Assembly (NCBI GenBank): GCA_963839745.1
Contig: CAWIWC010000006.1
Location: 1 to 64,000, forward strand
Reading direction: 5' to 3'
Source: JAIBJN01 sp963839745
Lineage (GTDB): Bacteria > Actinomycetota > Thermoleophilia > Gaiellales > Gaiellaceae
DNA length: 64,000 nt
In this document: one piece after another, positions 26,601-35,292 of the stretch
How the letters are laid out: each line of letters begins with the position of its first letter
Numbering within the stretch: position 1 is the first letter of the stretch
The notes under the pieces: generated by a model
The model's database searches: none
The model's input: the letters and a program-made list of their open reading frames with translations, nothing else
Told to the model about the DNA's origin: nothing
Position numbers and translations under genes: made by a program

Positions 26601-27392
26601 ATGAGGCGCCATCAGGCACTTGTCCCGCTGTCCCACGACCACCACCACGGTCTCGTTCAGGCGCGGCGGCTACGGCGTGCGGGCGATGAGGCAGATCCGG
26701 AGCGCCTGCTCCAGGCGGCGAGCGGCTTCGTCGACTTCTTCGCGCGCGAAGGTGCCGGCCATTTCCGCGACGAGGAGGAACGTCTCTTTCCCCTACTCGC
26801 TGACTGCGGCGACCGCGCTACCTCCCTCCTGGCGGAGATCGCAGTGCAGCATGCGGCCGTTCGTTCGCTCGTGGGGCAACTTCGGCGTTCGATCCAGGCC
26901 GGGAGCGTCGAGGCGGAAGTTCTCACTCGGCTCGGAGCGCTGCTCGAACAGCACATTCGCCTCGAGGAGCGCCAGCTCTTTCCACTCATCGAGGAGATCG
27001 TCACGGACGAAGACCTCGAAGGCCTTTCACTTCCTTCGCGAACCCTGGAGCCCGTCGACGAGGGCAGCCCGGTCGTCAACCTGACCGGCGGACAGGGGAA
27101 CGGCCCACTGTGGGGCACCGCAAGTGAGGATCTCAACGCCACTCTGCTCGCATGGGACCCAGGAGAAGTGCTGCCCGAGCAAGCCAACGATCAGCGGGAC
27201 GTTCTCCTCGTCGGCATCGAAGGCACGGGCGAAGTCCAGATCGACGGCCGGCACCATGCCTTCGGCCCGGCGCGCTCCGTCTTGATCGAGAAGGGGTCGA
27301 AGTTCCGGATCACCGCCGGATCCGGAGGCCTTCGCTACCTCTCGGTACACCTGCGGCGGACGGGGCTCCAGATCACTTCCTTGGCACGCTGA
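26601..27392 (+). CDS. Hemerythrin-like domain fused to a C-terminal cupin
   Basis: A 263-residue protein. Residues about 1-145 form a four-helix HHE (hemerythrin-like) domain with iron ligands in SHDHHHGLVQARR, HFRDEEERLFPL, VQHAAVR and HIRLEERQLFPLIEE. Residues about 165-255 form a cupin barrel: LWGTASEDLNATLLAWDPGE, then DVLLVGIEGTGEVQIDGRHH, then SVLIEKGSKFRITAG. The cupin lacks an obvious His-rich metal set. ATG 26601 follows AGGAGGT. Binding of O2 or NO by the diiron site is a family expectation and would fit a hypoxia island. Confidence 0.88.
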   Translation: MRRHQALVPLSHDHHHGLVQARRLRRAGDEADPERLLQAASGFVDFFAREGAGHFRDEEERLFPLLADCGDRATSLLAEIAVQHAAVRSLVGQLRRSIQAGSVEAEVLTRLGALLEQHIRLEERQLFPLIEEIVTDEDLEGLSLPSRTLEPVDEGSPVVNLTGGQGNGPLWGTASEDLNATLLAWDPGEVLPEQANDQRDVLLVGIEGTGEVQIDGRHHAFGPARSVLIEKGSKFRITAGSGGLRYLSVHLRRTGLQITSLAR

Positions 27393-27421
27393 GGAAGTCA
27401 GCAGCTTGAGGACCGCTCCTG

Positions 27422-27440
27422 CTGCGGGTTTCACCCGCAG
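27422..27440. promoter_or_regulatory. Perfect dyad (motif copy 6 or terminator hairpin)
   Basis: Eight-base arms CTGCGGGT and ACCCGCAG flank TTC, 30 bases after the hemerythrin stop and 110 bases before the next gene. The half-sites match the TGCGG/CCGCA motif, but the spacer is two bases longer. The longer arms would also make a reasonable hairpin, so its role is ambiguous. Confidence 0.4.
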
Positions 27441-27549
27441 TGGCCCGTGAATAGACTGTCTGTCGGATAGGGCACATGGTTTCGACCGTGGGTCCGACCG
27501 AACGACTAGACGTCTCGCGATGCCCTTTGCGGCAGAAGGGTGGGGCTGG

Positions 27550-27933
27550 ATGATGGAATCCCCTTCCGAACGGCTGATCGAGCTCACCAAGCGGTTGAAG
27601 GCGGCAACCGACGCAGGTCAGCTCGAATGGACAGCCGAAGAACACACAGCTTTTCTCTGGACCGCGGCGCACGGCGCGGTCGGCGTTCGCAGCCGGGACG
27701 GTGATGGAGAGGAGCCCTACGAGCTCGACGTCTTCGGTGCCGAGCGTCAAAAGGTCGAGACGCTTGCCTCGGAGTGGACGACCGACGAACAGCCCGCTCC
27801 GTGGAACGAAACGGTGGCACGTCTCTACCGTGCGGCACGGCGTCAGGCGCTCGGCGTCGACAGGATTCTCGAGGACCTCCTCGGGGAGCTCCCGCGCCTC
27901 TCGGACGAGACCGTTTCCCCGTCCAAGCGGTAG
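27550..27933 (+). CDS. Hypothetical protein
   Basis: A 127-residue soluble, mostly helical acidic protein with ERLIELTKRLKAATDAGQLE, WTAEEHTAFLWTAAHGAVGV, then RLYRAARRQALGVDRILEDL. The Trp-rich central part and helical ends suggest a small effector-associated or regulatory domain, but I recognise no family. The start is ATG 27550, or the adjacent ATG 27553, behind GGGTGGGG; ATG 27520 is also possible. It overlaps nothing and converges on the next gene with 2 bases between stops. Confidence 0.55.
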   Translation: MMESPSERLIELTKRLKAATDAGQLEWTAEEHTAFLWTAAHGAVGVRSRDGDGEEPYELDVFGAERQKVETLASEWTTDEQPAPWNETVARLYRAARRQALGVDRILEDLLGELPRLSDETVSPSKR

Positions 27934-27935
27934 GA

Positions 27936-28832
27936 CTATTCGGGCGCAGTCTCGATCGCGCGCTCGAAACGTTGCCGATACCACGCGCCTTCGCTACCCA
28001 CCGCGCGCCATCCGGCCCGGAGAAGGGCGTCAACGAGGATCGCGTGAGCCTCATGAGCCTCGCGTGGGATGTCTCCGGCCGGCCAGAAGAACCGGGGTGA
28101 GCGTTCGACGATCCAGTCGCGACCTTGGAGCCCGAAGGCGACCGCGTAGAAGTCTGCGACCCGTCCATCCCGCCACCCGAAGATCGAGCAGGTGAGCTTC
28201 TTCTGGTTCGGGGCATCGGTGGCGACCGGCCTGGATTGCTCGCCGACGGGCCGTAGATTGGTACGAGGGCTTGGGCTTCTCTTCCGCCGTCGTGTCTGGG
28301 GCTTCGCTCCCGGCTTCATTCGACTCGGCGGCTTGGGCTTCGCCGACCGCGCAGGCTTCGAAACCTTGGCGGCTCCCGGCGGCTTGGCCGCTTCGAGCGG
28401 CTTGGCGGCTCCTCCCGGCCTGGGAGCTCTCTGAGGCTTGACGGCTCCAGCCGGCTTGGCGGGCGGCGCATTCGGCTTGGGCGGTTTTGCCGGTCGTCCC
28501 GCGGCTTCGGGCCCCTTCAACCGGTCGGCGCCTGACGGCGCCGGCTCTGTAGGCGCGCCGCGCGCCTCCCTCAAGGCCAGAGAATGGCGGGGCAACGCGT
28601 CCCGGGCCGCACTGAGGCGCTCGCGCAGCAACTCGGGCACGCGCAGGCCGCGGGAAAGGAAGCCCATCCCTGAGGCGAGGCCGACTAGAAGGAGGCTGAG
28701 CGCCAAGGCCGCGATGGGACGCCCGAGTCCGCTGACCAGTCCGGCCAGCGCCGCAGCCGCCGCTCCGCCGCCCAAGAGGATGTGACGACGGGAACGACCG
28801 TCCAACGCAGATGCGATCACAGGGTGCCGCAC
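27936..28832 (-). CDS. Membrane protein with Pro/Lys/Ala-rich repeat linker and conserved C-terminal domain
   Basis: About 298 residues. The N-terminal 45 residues contain two hydrophobic stretches (HILLGGGAAAAALAGLVSGL and IAALALSLLLVGLASGMGFL). Residues about 105-185 are a low-complexity Pro-Lys-Ala-rich linker with recurring AKP and KPxGA units. The C-terminal 95 residues are ordered: KLTCSIFGWRDGRVADFYAV, then GRDWIVERSPRFFWPAGD, then GAWYRQRFERA. The linker suggests crossing a wall or binding polyanions. GTG 28832 is the most likely start. Function unknown. Confidence 0.65.
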   Translation of the reverse strand: MRHPVIASALDGRSRRHILLGGGAAAAALAGLVSGLGRPIAALALSLLLVGLASGMGFLSRGLRVPELLRERLSAARDALPRHSLALREARGAPTEPAPSGADRLKGPEAAGRPAKPPKPNAPPAKPAGAVKPQRAPRPGGAAKPLEAAKPPGAAKVSKPARSAKPKPPSRMKPGAKPQTRRRKRSPSPRTNLRPVGEQSRPVATDAPNQKKLTCSIFGWRDGRVADFYAVAFGLQGRDWIVERSPRFFWPAGDIPREAHEAHAILVDALLRAGWRAVGSEGAWYRQRFERAIETAPE

Positions 28833-29010
28833 TGAATCCGTCCTGTGTGTGCCGCCAGGCACGATGCAACTACCCTCGACGCCGAGAACTAATCCTGCTT
28901 CTTGCGCTCTGGCCCAGAGAGGTGGGGCGCCGCCCGGCCTAATACCGGCGCACGCCCGTCCGATCCCTCGCGCATGATCGCTGCGTCGTGGACGCCGAAC
29001 GGAGCCGACG

Positions 29011-29814
29011 GTGTTCTTCCGCCTGAGCAGCCTCGAGCTCGGGCTGATCGTCTTCGGGATCGTGCTCGGGACGACGGTCCTCGGGGTCTTCATCGGCCGC
29101 CGCCTTCGCGCGCACGTCGAGACGCTCCGGGAACCGTTCGGCGTGGTCCAGGCTGCACTGCTCGGCCTCGTGGGATTGATCCTCGCCTTCGGCCTGACCA
29201 TGGCCGTCGGCCGCTACGACCAGCGGCGGGCGGCTGTCGTCGCGGACGCCACCGCGATCGGGACGACCTACCTGCGCGCGCAGACGCTGCGCGAGCCCAT
29301 GCGCACGAGCTCGCTCGACCTGCTCACCCGCTATACGGACACGAGCATCGCGCTCTCCCTAGCGGTGCCCGGCAGCGCAGCCGCAGCGGCGGCGATCGCC
29401 GACGGTGAGCGGATCCAGCGAGAGCTCTGGGGCCTGGCGGGGGAGGCACTCGTCGGCTCGCCCGACGACAGCGCGCCGAGGCTCTATGTCGAGACGCTCA
29501 ACGAGATGATCGACATGCAGACCGTGCGAGTGTCCGCGCTGAACAACCGCGTGCCTTCTGAAGTGCTCCTGATCGAGATCGTCGGAGCTGCGATCGGGCT
29601 CGGCCTGCTGGCCCTCTACCTCGCGATCCTCTCTCGCGGCGTCGTGATGGTCGTTCTCGCGGCCGCGTTCGTCTCGGTCCTCCTCCTGGTCACGTTCGAC
29701 CTCGATCGCCCAACTCGCGGGCTCGTAACCGTGCCGGACGCGCCGCTCGTCGCGCTGCGTGCGTCGATGGAGCTACCGCCGGCGGCAGAAGGCCCGGAAG
29801 CCCCAGGGCGATGA
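29011..29814 (+). CDS. DUF4239-type (bestrophin-like) membrane protein
   Basis: A 267-residue protein. It has an N-terminal helix (LELGLIVFGIVLGTTVLGVF), a second at about 50-70 (GVVQAALLGLVGLILAFGLT), a central helical region with the conserved AVVADATAIGTTYLRAQTL, and two C-terminal helices (about 190-235). This order is typical of the bestrophin-like DUF4239 family. GTG 29011 follows GGAG. A channel role is only suggested by the family name. Confidence 0.75.
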   Translation: MFFRLSSLELGLIVFGIVLGTTVLGVFIGRRLRAHVETLREPFGVVQAALLGLVGLILAFGLTMAVGRYDQRRAAVVADATAIGTTYLRAQTLREPMRTSSLDLLTRYTDTSIALSLAVPGSAAAAAAIADGERIQRELWGLAGEALVGSPDDSAPRLYVETLNEMIDMQTVRVSALNNRVPSEVLLIEIVGAAIGLGLLALYLAILSRGVVMVVLAAAFVSVLLLVTFDLDRPTRGLVTVPDAPLVALRASMELPPAAEGPEAPGR

Positions 29815-29871
29815 GTTTCGTCGCGCGCACCGGTCGGTAGGAGAGAAACAGCCCACCGAGAGGAGCGTGCC

Positions 29872-30282
29872 ATGGCGACGATGACGTTCATCAACCTGCC
29901 CGTGAAGGATCTCTCCAAGACGACCGACTTCTTCTCCGCGCTCGGCTTCGAGTTCGACCCACAGTTCACGGACGAGAACGCGACCCGCATGATCATCAGC
30001 GAGGACACGTCGGCCATGCTCGTGGTGGAGCCCTTCTTCCAGGGGTTCGTCGCGCCCCGCGACATCGCGGACACGTCCGAGAGTCAGGAAGTGATCGTGG
30101 GTCTTTCCGCCGAGAGCAAGGAGCAGGTCGACGACCTCACCGACAAGGCCCTCGCGGCCGGCGCCCAGTCGCTAGGCGACGCGGACGACCAGGGATTCAT
30201 GTACATGCGCGGCTTCCGCGACCTCGACGGCCACCAGTGGTCGTTCATCTGGATGGACATGTCAGCCGTCCCCGAGGGCTGA
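29872..30282 (+). CDS. VOC (glyoxalase/bleomycin-resistance-like) family protein
   Basis: A 136-residue protein with two beta-alpha-beta-beta-beta modules: TFINLPVKDLSKTTDFFSAL at the start and GFRDLDGHQWSFIWMD at the end, where His and the C-terminal region match the metal-site side of the fold. The first-module metal ligand is not clearly present, so enzymatic activity is uncertain. ATG 29872 follows GAGGAG. The end overlaps the convergent ltrA-like gene by 21 bases. Confidence 0.85.
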   Translation: MATMTFINLPVKDLSKTTDFFSALGFEFDPQFTDENATRMIISEDTSAMLVVEPFFQGFVAPRDIADTSESQEVIVGLSAESKEQVDDLTDKALAAGAQSLGDADDQGFMYMRGFRDLDGHQWSFIWMDMSAVPEG

Positions 30283-31377
30283 GGGCAGGCGCCACTCCGC
30301 CACAAGCGCGGCGACAACGAGCGCCGCGATTGCTCCGACCTGGGCGGCCGCCGCCCACTCCGTGCCGAGCGGAATCGTTGCGAGCACTGCGGCGGCGGCG
30401 AGCAGCCGTATGCGGTTCCGCGCAATCCCGAAGGTCCGCCGAAAGCCGATCTCGGAGAGAACGAAAAGCGCGGTTCCCGCCGCCAGGCCGACCGCGATCC
30501 ACCCGTCCAGCGGGTCGTACGGATGCCCGATCGCCTCCTTGAGGCCGGCGGCCAGGGTCACGACGCCGAGCAGGATTCCGTAGTGCCAGTAGCCAAATCC
30601 GTTGATCGCGAGCGCCGGGCGTCGCTCCGCTGGGGCATCGCGAAACGCACGTCCGACCGTCTGCTCATCGCTGAAGTACACCCACCAGAGGGCGGCGCTC
30701 AGGCTCAGGGAGAGCAGCGCCACGAGCACGAGGCCTCCGTCCACCGGGAGCCCGGCAGCTCCGGCACCGATGACGACGATCGATTCGCCGAGCGCGATGA
30801 TCACGACGAGCCCATGGCGCTCGACGAAGTGCTCCACGGAGACCACGAAGCCCTCGATGGTCGCAAGGCGGGGAGTCGCCCAGAGCAGCGCGACGGCGAG
30901 CCCCCACAGAGCCCATTGCGCGTCACCTCCGAGCGCACCGCCGACGAGCACGAGCGAAACGCCCGCGGAGCTGAACGGCAGGATGCGGAGGATTCCGCGT
31001 ACCTCGGAAGTCGACGTCCCGCTGACAAACATGCCCGCGTGGAGCGACACGACGACGAGGTAGCCGAGTCCGAACGCCAGGCCACCTCCGTCGTACGCAT
31101 CCGGCACGGCGAGCGCGATGACGAGAAACCCGGCCATGCCTCCGATCAGAAGCAAGCGGAACTTGGGCCTGTCGGTGGCGATCGCATTCGTGAGCCATGC
31201 GTAGGCGTCGTACGTCCACCAGATCAGGAGGAGCATCACGACGACCTGGACGAACGCAGCGGGGTCCCCGCCGTCGACCAGAACGCCTGTCAGCTGCGTG
31301 ATCGTGAAGACGAAGACGAGATCGAAGAAGAGCTCGAGCGTCGAGACCCGTACGCTGCGCTCCGGGGACGTCGGCAT
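30262..31377 (-). CDS. Low temperature requirement protein A (LtrA) family membrane protein
   Basis: A 371-residue protein with about 10-11 membrane helices. The LtrA signature is at the N-terminus (VSTLELFFDLVFVFTITQLT), and ERHGLVVIIALGESIVVIGA is the second conserved block. ATG 31377 is preceded by GGGAGG at 14 bases. The family is widespread in soil actinobacteria; its biochemical role is unknown. Confidence 0.9.
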   Translation of the reverse strand: MPTSPERSVRVSTLELFFDLVFVFTITQLTGVLVDGGDPAAFVQVVVMLLLIWWTYDAYAWLTNAIATDRPKFRLLLIGGMAGFLVIALAVPDAYDGGGLAFGLGYLVVVSLHAGMFVSGTSTSEVRGILRILPFSSAGVSLVLVGGALGGDAQWALWGLAVALLWATPRLATIEGFVVSVEHFVERHGLVVIIALGESIVVIGAGAAGLPVDGGLVLVALLSLSLSAALWWVYFSDEQTVGRAFRDAPAERRPALAINGFGYWHYGILLGVVTLAAGLKEAIGHPYDPLDGWIAVGLAAGTALFVLSEIGFRRTFGIARNRIRLLAAAAVLATIPLGTEWAAAAQVGAIAALVVAALVAEWRLPSALGDG

Positions 31378-31458
31378 CAGGGGATCATCCTCCCTCGCCG
31401 CCGAGAACCAGGACGCCGATCCGGTTTTTGAGCCGGCGCATTCGGGTATCGACCCGCC

Positions 31459-31722
31459 GTGGCGAAGCTCGTCTACCGGCCGTTCGGGTTGCTCTTCAGC
31501 GTCCTCGGCGGCATCCTCGCCGGGGCCGTCTTCAAGCAGCTCTGGAAGGTCTACTCCGGCGAGAAGGATCCTCCGAAGGCGAAGGAGAGCGAGTACGGCT
31601 GGAAGGAAGTCCTCCCAGCCGCCCTGCTGCAGGGCGCCATCTTCGGGCTCGTGAAGGCGGCCATCGACCGTGGCGGCGCGCGGGCCTTCGAGCGCTTGAC
31701 GGGGACCTGGCCGGGCGACTAG
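31459..31722 (+). CDS. DUF4235 small membrane protein
   Basis: An 87-residue protein with a glycine-rich hydrophobic N-terminus (VYRPFGLLFSVLGGILAGAV) and a second amphipathic stretch (EVLPAALLQGAIFGLVKAAI) ending in RGGARAFERLTGTWPGD, the usual DUF4235 ending. GTG 31459 is the start. The family is typical of actinobacteria; function unknown. Confidence 0.85.
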   Translation: MAKLVYRPFGLLFSVLGGILAGAVFKQLWKVYSGEKDPPKAKESEYGWKEVLPAALLQGAIFGLVKAAIDRGGARAFERLTGTWPGD

Positions 31723-31742
31723 CCGCCGACGAGCTACGGCCC

Positions 31743-32543
31743 TCAGTTCACGAGCTTGCGCTGCATCGCGTGGATGGCGACGCGCCAGAGGAAGAGACCC
31801 CACGCGACGAGCACGCCGAGCGAGACCAGGTCCTCCCACCCTTCGAGGCCGAACACCGCGTCCCTCACCAGCTCGACGCAGTGGTAAAGCGGATTGAACT
31901 GGGCGAGGACCTGCGCCCACTCGGGAAGGCCTTCGATGGGGAAGAACGTGCCGGCGACGAGGAACAGCGGCGTCAGAACGGCGCTGACGACGTAGCTGAA
32001 GTTCTCTATCGACTTCGCGTAGCCGGCGATGGCGATGCCAAAGCAAGCCCAGCCGAACCCGGCGATCCACGCAATGAACGGGACGAGGAGCATCCCCCAC
32101 GACGGCTCCAGGCCGAAGAAGATGGCGACGATCATCGGCACGTTCCCGTAGACACCTGCACGGGTGGCGATCCACAACGCTTCGGCCGTGACCAGCTCCT
32201 CCGTGTCCACCGGCGCGGCGAGAATCGCGTCGTAGGTGCGCTGGAACTGGTACTTCACGAACGTCCCGAACATCGCCGGGAACGCGCTCGAGAAGAGCAC
32301 CGCGGTCGCCACGATCCCCGTCCCGACGAAGTCGACGTAGTCGTAGCCGCCGATCGTGCTCACCAGCGACCCGAAGCCGAAGCCGAACGCGAGCAGGTAG
32401 ATCGTCGGCTCGACGGTCGACGAGAAGGTCGACGAGCGCCAGTACGAGGAGAAGTTCACGACCTCCCGCACGAGGACGCCCGTGATCGCGGGACGCTCGA
32501 GGCGGCCGAGAGTCACCTTCCGGGCCATGCTGCGCGTCGCCAT
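31743..32543 (-). CDS. ABC-2 type exporter permease (NodJ/DrrB-like)
   Basis: A 266-residue permease with six predicted membrane helices. It has the ABC-2 features PTIYLLAFGFGFGSLV, then YVDFVGTGIVATAVLFSSAF, RTYDAILAAPVDTEELVTAE and FFPIEGLPEWAQVLAQFNPL. ATG 32543 shares its A with the TGA of the ATPase gene (TGATG), so the pair is translationally coupled. The family exports drugs, polysaccharides or lipids; the substrate is unknown. Confidence 0.9.
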   Translation of the reverse strand: MATRSMARKVTLGRLERPAITGVLVREVVNFSSYWRSSTFSSTVEPTIYLLAFGFGFGSLVSTIGGYDYVDFVGTGIVATAVLFSSAFPAMFGTFVKYQFQRTYDAILAAPVDTEELVTAEALWIATRAGVYGNVPMIVAIFFGLEPSWGMLLVPFIAWIAGFGWACFGIAIAGYAKSIENFSYVVSAVLTPLFLVAGTFFPIEGLPEWAQVLAQFNPLYHCVELVRDAVFGLEGWEDLVSLGVLVAWGLFLWRVAIHAMQRKLVN

Positions 32544-33442
32544 CACTCGATCTCCTCGCCCGTGAGGAGCACGAAGACGTCCTCGAGGTTGGCCGCGCGG
32601 CGCTCGCCCTCGGGCGCGCGCCCGTCGGCGCCGTCGACGCCCAGCACCGAGATGCTCGTCCCCGTGCGTCGCGTCTGGAACCCGGCTGCGCGGGCGTCGC
32701 GCTCGGCCTCGGCGAGCTTCGCCGGCGACCCGTAGACCTCGATCGCCTCGCGGCCCGCGTGCTCGACGACGAGCTCGGCCGGAGCGCCGGAGGCGACCGC
32801 GCTCCCGTGCGACATGATCATGACCGTGTCGGCGAGGCGCTGCGCCTCCTCGATGTAGTGCGTCGACATGAGGATGGTCGTGCCCTCGGCGCGCAGCGAG
32901 TCGATGAGCGCCCACAGCTCCTGGCGGACCTGGGGGTCGAGACCGACGGTGGGCTCGTCGAGCAGGACGAGTCGCGGCCGGTGGACGAGGGCGCGGGCGA
33001 TCAGCAACCGGCGCCGCATCCCGCCGGAGAGCTTGTCGACGCGGCTGTCGCGGCGGTCGACGAGGTTCGCCATCTCGAGGGCGCGCTCGATCGCGGCGTT
33101 GCGGTCGGCCCGGCCGATCCGGTACAGGTGCGTGAAGACGAGCAGGTTCTGCTCCACCGTCAGCGTCACGTCGAGGTTGTCGAGCTGCGGCGTGACGCCG
33201 CACAGCGCGCGGGCCGGCTTCGACTCCTCCGGGAGGCGGTACCCGAGGACCTCGAGCTCCCCCTCGTCGGCGATCGCCTGGGCGGTCAGGAGCCGCATCG
33301 TCGTCGACTTCCCGGCGCCGTTGGGCCCGAGCAGGCCGACGCACGTGCCCTCCGGAACGTCGAGATCGAGGCCGTTGACCGCGGTGATCGGCCCGTAGCG
33401 CTTGACGACTCCGCGCAGCCGGATGGCGAGCTCGCTGCTCAC
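32543..33442 (-). CDS. ABC-2 exporter ATP-binding protein (NodI/DrrA-like)
   Basis: A 299-residue ATPase. Walker A is LGPNGAGKSTTMRLL, the Q-loop lies in CGVTPQLDNLDVTLTVEQNL, the signature is KLSGGMRRRLLIARALVHRP, and Walker B is LVLLDEPTVGLDPQVRQELW, followed by MSTHYIEEA. The C-terminal 70 residues carry the DrrA-type extension. GTG 33442 follows GGAGG at 4 bases. It forms an operon with the permease downstream. Confidence 0.92.
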   Translation of the reverse strand: MSSELAIRLRGVVKRYGPITAVNGLDLDVPEGTCVGLLGPNGAGKSTTMRLLTAQAIADEGELEVLGYRLPEESKPARALCGVTPQLDNLDVTLTVEQNLLVFTHLYRIGRADRNAAIERALEMANLVDRRDSRVDKLSGGMRRRLLIARALVHRPRLVLLDEPTVGLDPQVRQELWALIDSLRAEGTTILMSTHYIEEAQRLADTVMIMSHGSAVASGAPAELVVEHAGREAIEVYGSPAKLAEAERDARAAGFQTRRTGTSISVLGVDGADGRAPEGERRAANLEDVFVLLTGEEIE

Positions 33443-33499
33443 GCCTCCAGCTTGCCAGTCAGGTGACCCTCCACGCAGAGGCGCCGGTACGCTGCCGCT

Positions 33500-33808
33500 G
33501 TGAGCGCCGAGCCGACCCGCCAGGGCAAAGTTCTCTTCGGCGAGGTGGTCGGCGGCGACCCGCCGCTGACCGAGCTCCTGGCCGACGCACAGCGGCACCT
33601 CGCGGGACTGGCGGAGCGTTACGGCGAAGGGCTGACTGCGGGCGAGCAGTTCGAGGTGCTGGACGAGGCTCTCGACGAGCTCGACGCCGCACTCGAACGC
33701 GTCAGGGACGCGCGGGCCAAGCTCACGCGCATCGAGATCCGGCTCGCGACGGCGTACGAGAACGCGGTCGCCCGCGTTCGCCAGGCCGAGCGCGACACAG
33801 CCGACTAG
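33500..33808 (+). CDS. Small helical hypothetical protein
   Basis: A 102-residue soluble, acidic protein. After a short N-terminus it is almost entirely helical (LTELLADAQRHLAGLAERYG, EVLDEALDELDAALERVRDA, IRLATAYENAVARVRQAERD), suggesting a coiled coil. GTG 33500 is the likely start. No family recognised. It is divergent from the ABC ATPase, and its end overlaps the convergent HerA-like gene by 4 bases. Confidence 0.6.
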   Translation: MSAEPTRQGKVLFGEVVGGDPPLTELLADAQRHLAGLAERYGEGLTAGEQFEVLDEALDELDAALERVRDARAKLTRIEIRLATAYENAVARVRQAERDTAD

Positions 33809-35292
33809 CGGCCGGCGGCCCAGTCGGCGGGCACGTCGCCCCCGCCTTCCTCGCTCACGCGCGCGCCGAAGCGAATCAGCGCCGGGTAAGGCGAGATCTT
33901 CCCGGCCGCGAGCGACTCTCCCTGCCGGAAGCTCGTCGCCTGTTCGAGCAGGCTGCGCGGGACGAACGAGAAGACGTCGCCGACGAAGCCGAGGTCGGCG
34001 GTCGAGTTCATGCGCATCAGGAGGAGGTTGTCGCACTGGGAGAGCACGTTCTCGTGCACCTTCTGCGGCCGCTGGGTGGAGACGAGGAGGTAGAGCCCGA
34101 ACTTCCGCCCTTCGCCTGCGATCCGCACCGCATGCTCGGTCGCGAGCGCGGTCAGAGGATCCTCTGACTCCTGCGGGCAGACGTTGTGCGCCTCGTCGAT
34201 GACGATCAGGACCGGCGCCCGGTCGGTGCGCCGCTCCCAGAGCCGCGCGAGCACGGCCTCCGCGACGAGCGCCTGCTCCTCACGCGTCCCGAGCGAGCCG
34301 AGGTCGACGACCAGGCAGCGGAGACTTGGGTCGACGCACTCGTCGAGGATCGAGCCGGTCTCGCCGCGCGACCAGACGTCCCAGCGCAGGACACCGAGGT
34401 TCTGGGCCCGGACGAGGAGCCGGCGGGCGTCGGGCGAGTCCGACTCGGCCCAGTCCTCGATCCGCGAGGGGCGCCAGTCGGCGAGCGCCTCGCTGAGGAC
34501 CGCGTACTCGTCGCGGTCGGCGATCGGGTCGAGCCGCAGGAGCGCGGCCTGGGCGGCCGGGCCGAGCTCCGGGAAGGACAGGCGGAGCCGCTCGTCGGAC
34601 ACGGCCGATCGCACCGCCACACCGCCCGCGGCCTGCTCGTAGCGCGACGCCAACTCCGGGTCGGCGCCGTCGCGCACGTCGGCGAGCCGGACGAAGTCGG
34701 AGTTCGGGTCGAGGATGACGATGCGCAGGTCGGTCTCGAGCAGGAGCTGCTCGAGCACGAGCCCGAGCGAGTAGGTCTTGCCGGAGCCCGACTGGCCGCA
34801 GAGGAACGTATGGCGGTCGAAGCCGCCGGCGTCGAGCGCGAAGCCGATGCCTTCGGCGAGGACGAGCCCGCCGATCTCCAGGCCGGCACGGTTCGGCCTC
34901 GTCCGGTCGAGCCAGGCAGCGACCTCGTCAGGCGAGGCCGGGCGGACCGGAGCGTCGTGGAACGGCGTGCCGTCGCCCTCGAGCACGACCCCCTCCCCGC
35001 GCGCGTGTCGCAGCACGATCCTGCTCCGTGCCTCGGTGCCCTCCTCCAGCGAGACCGCAAGATCGGGCCCTTCGGCGGTGGCGGCCTCGAGCGTGATCAC
35101 CTGGCCGAGCCTGCCGTCTCCGAGGTCGACGTAGCCGCCCGCCTGGAGGGCGAGGCCGTGGAGCGAGGCCTGGAACTCGAAGCGCCTCCCGTCCACCGAG
35201 GTCGCCATCGGAGCGACGGCCTGCTCGAGATCGTGGCGAAGCGTGCGGTACTCGCTGAGCCGGCGATCGAGCTCGCCGTCGGTGGTGCTCAC
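33805..35292 (-). CDS. HerA/FtsK-type ATP-binding protein (DUF87-like)
   Basis: A 495-residue ATPase with an N-terminal beta-rich domain (about 1-160), then Walker A LCGQSGSGKTYSLGLVLEQL, ILDPNSDF, and Walker B APVLIVIDEAHNVCP, followed by REGRKFGLYLLVSTQRP-like text (GEGRKFGLYLLVSTQRPQKV). These are the motifs of bacterial HerA-like DNA-translocating ATPases. GTG 35292 overlaps the ricT stop (GTGA). No NurA nuclease gene is adjacent. It may act in DNA repair or translocation; this is unproven. Confidence 0.85.
   Translation of the reverse strand: MSTTDGELDRRLSEYRTLRHDLEQAVAPMATSVDGRRFEFQASLHGLALQAGGYVDLGDGRLGQVITLEAATAEGPDLAVSLEEGTEARSRIVLRHARGEGVVLEGDGTPFHDAPVRPASPDEVAAWLDRTRPNRAGLEIGGLVLAEGIGFALDAGGFDRHTFLCGQSGSGKTYSLGLVLEQLLLETDLRIVILDPNSDFVRLADVRDGADPELASRYEQAAGGVAVRSAVSDERLRLSFPELGPAAQAALLRLDPIADRDEYAVLSEALADWRPSRIEDWAESDSPDARRLLVRAQNLGVLRWDVWSRGETGSILDECVDPSLRCLVVDLGSLGTREEQALVAEAVLARLWERRTDRAPVLIVIDEAHNVCPQESEDPLTALATEHAVRIAGEGRKFGLYLLVSTQRPQKVHENVLSQCDNLLLMRMNSTADLGFVGDVFSFVPRSLLEQATSFRQGESLAAGKISPYPALIRFGARVSEEGGGDVPADWAAGR

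Noticed and set aside
27422..27440. Certain assignment of this dyad to the TGCGG motif family
   Set aside because: The spacer is longer and the arms are long enough for a hairpin just after a stop codon; it is listed as ambiguous rather than as a firm copy.
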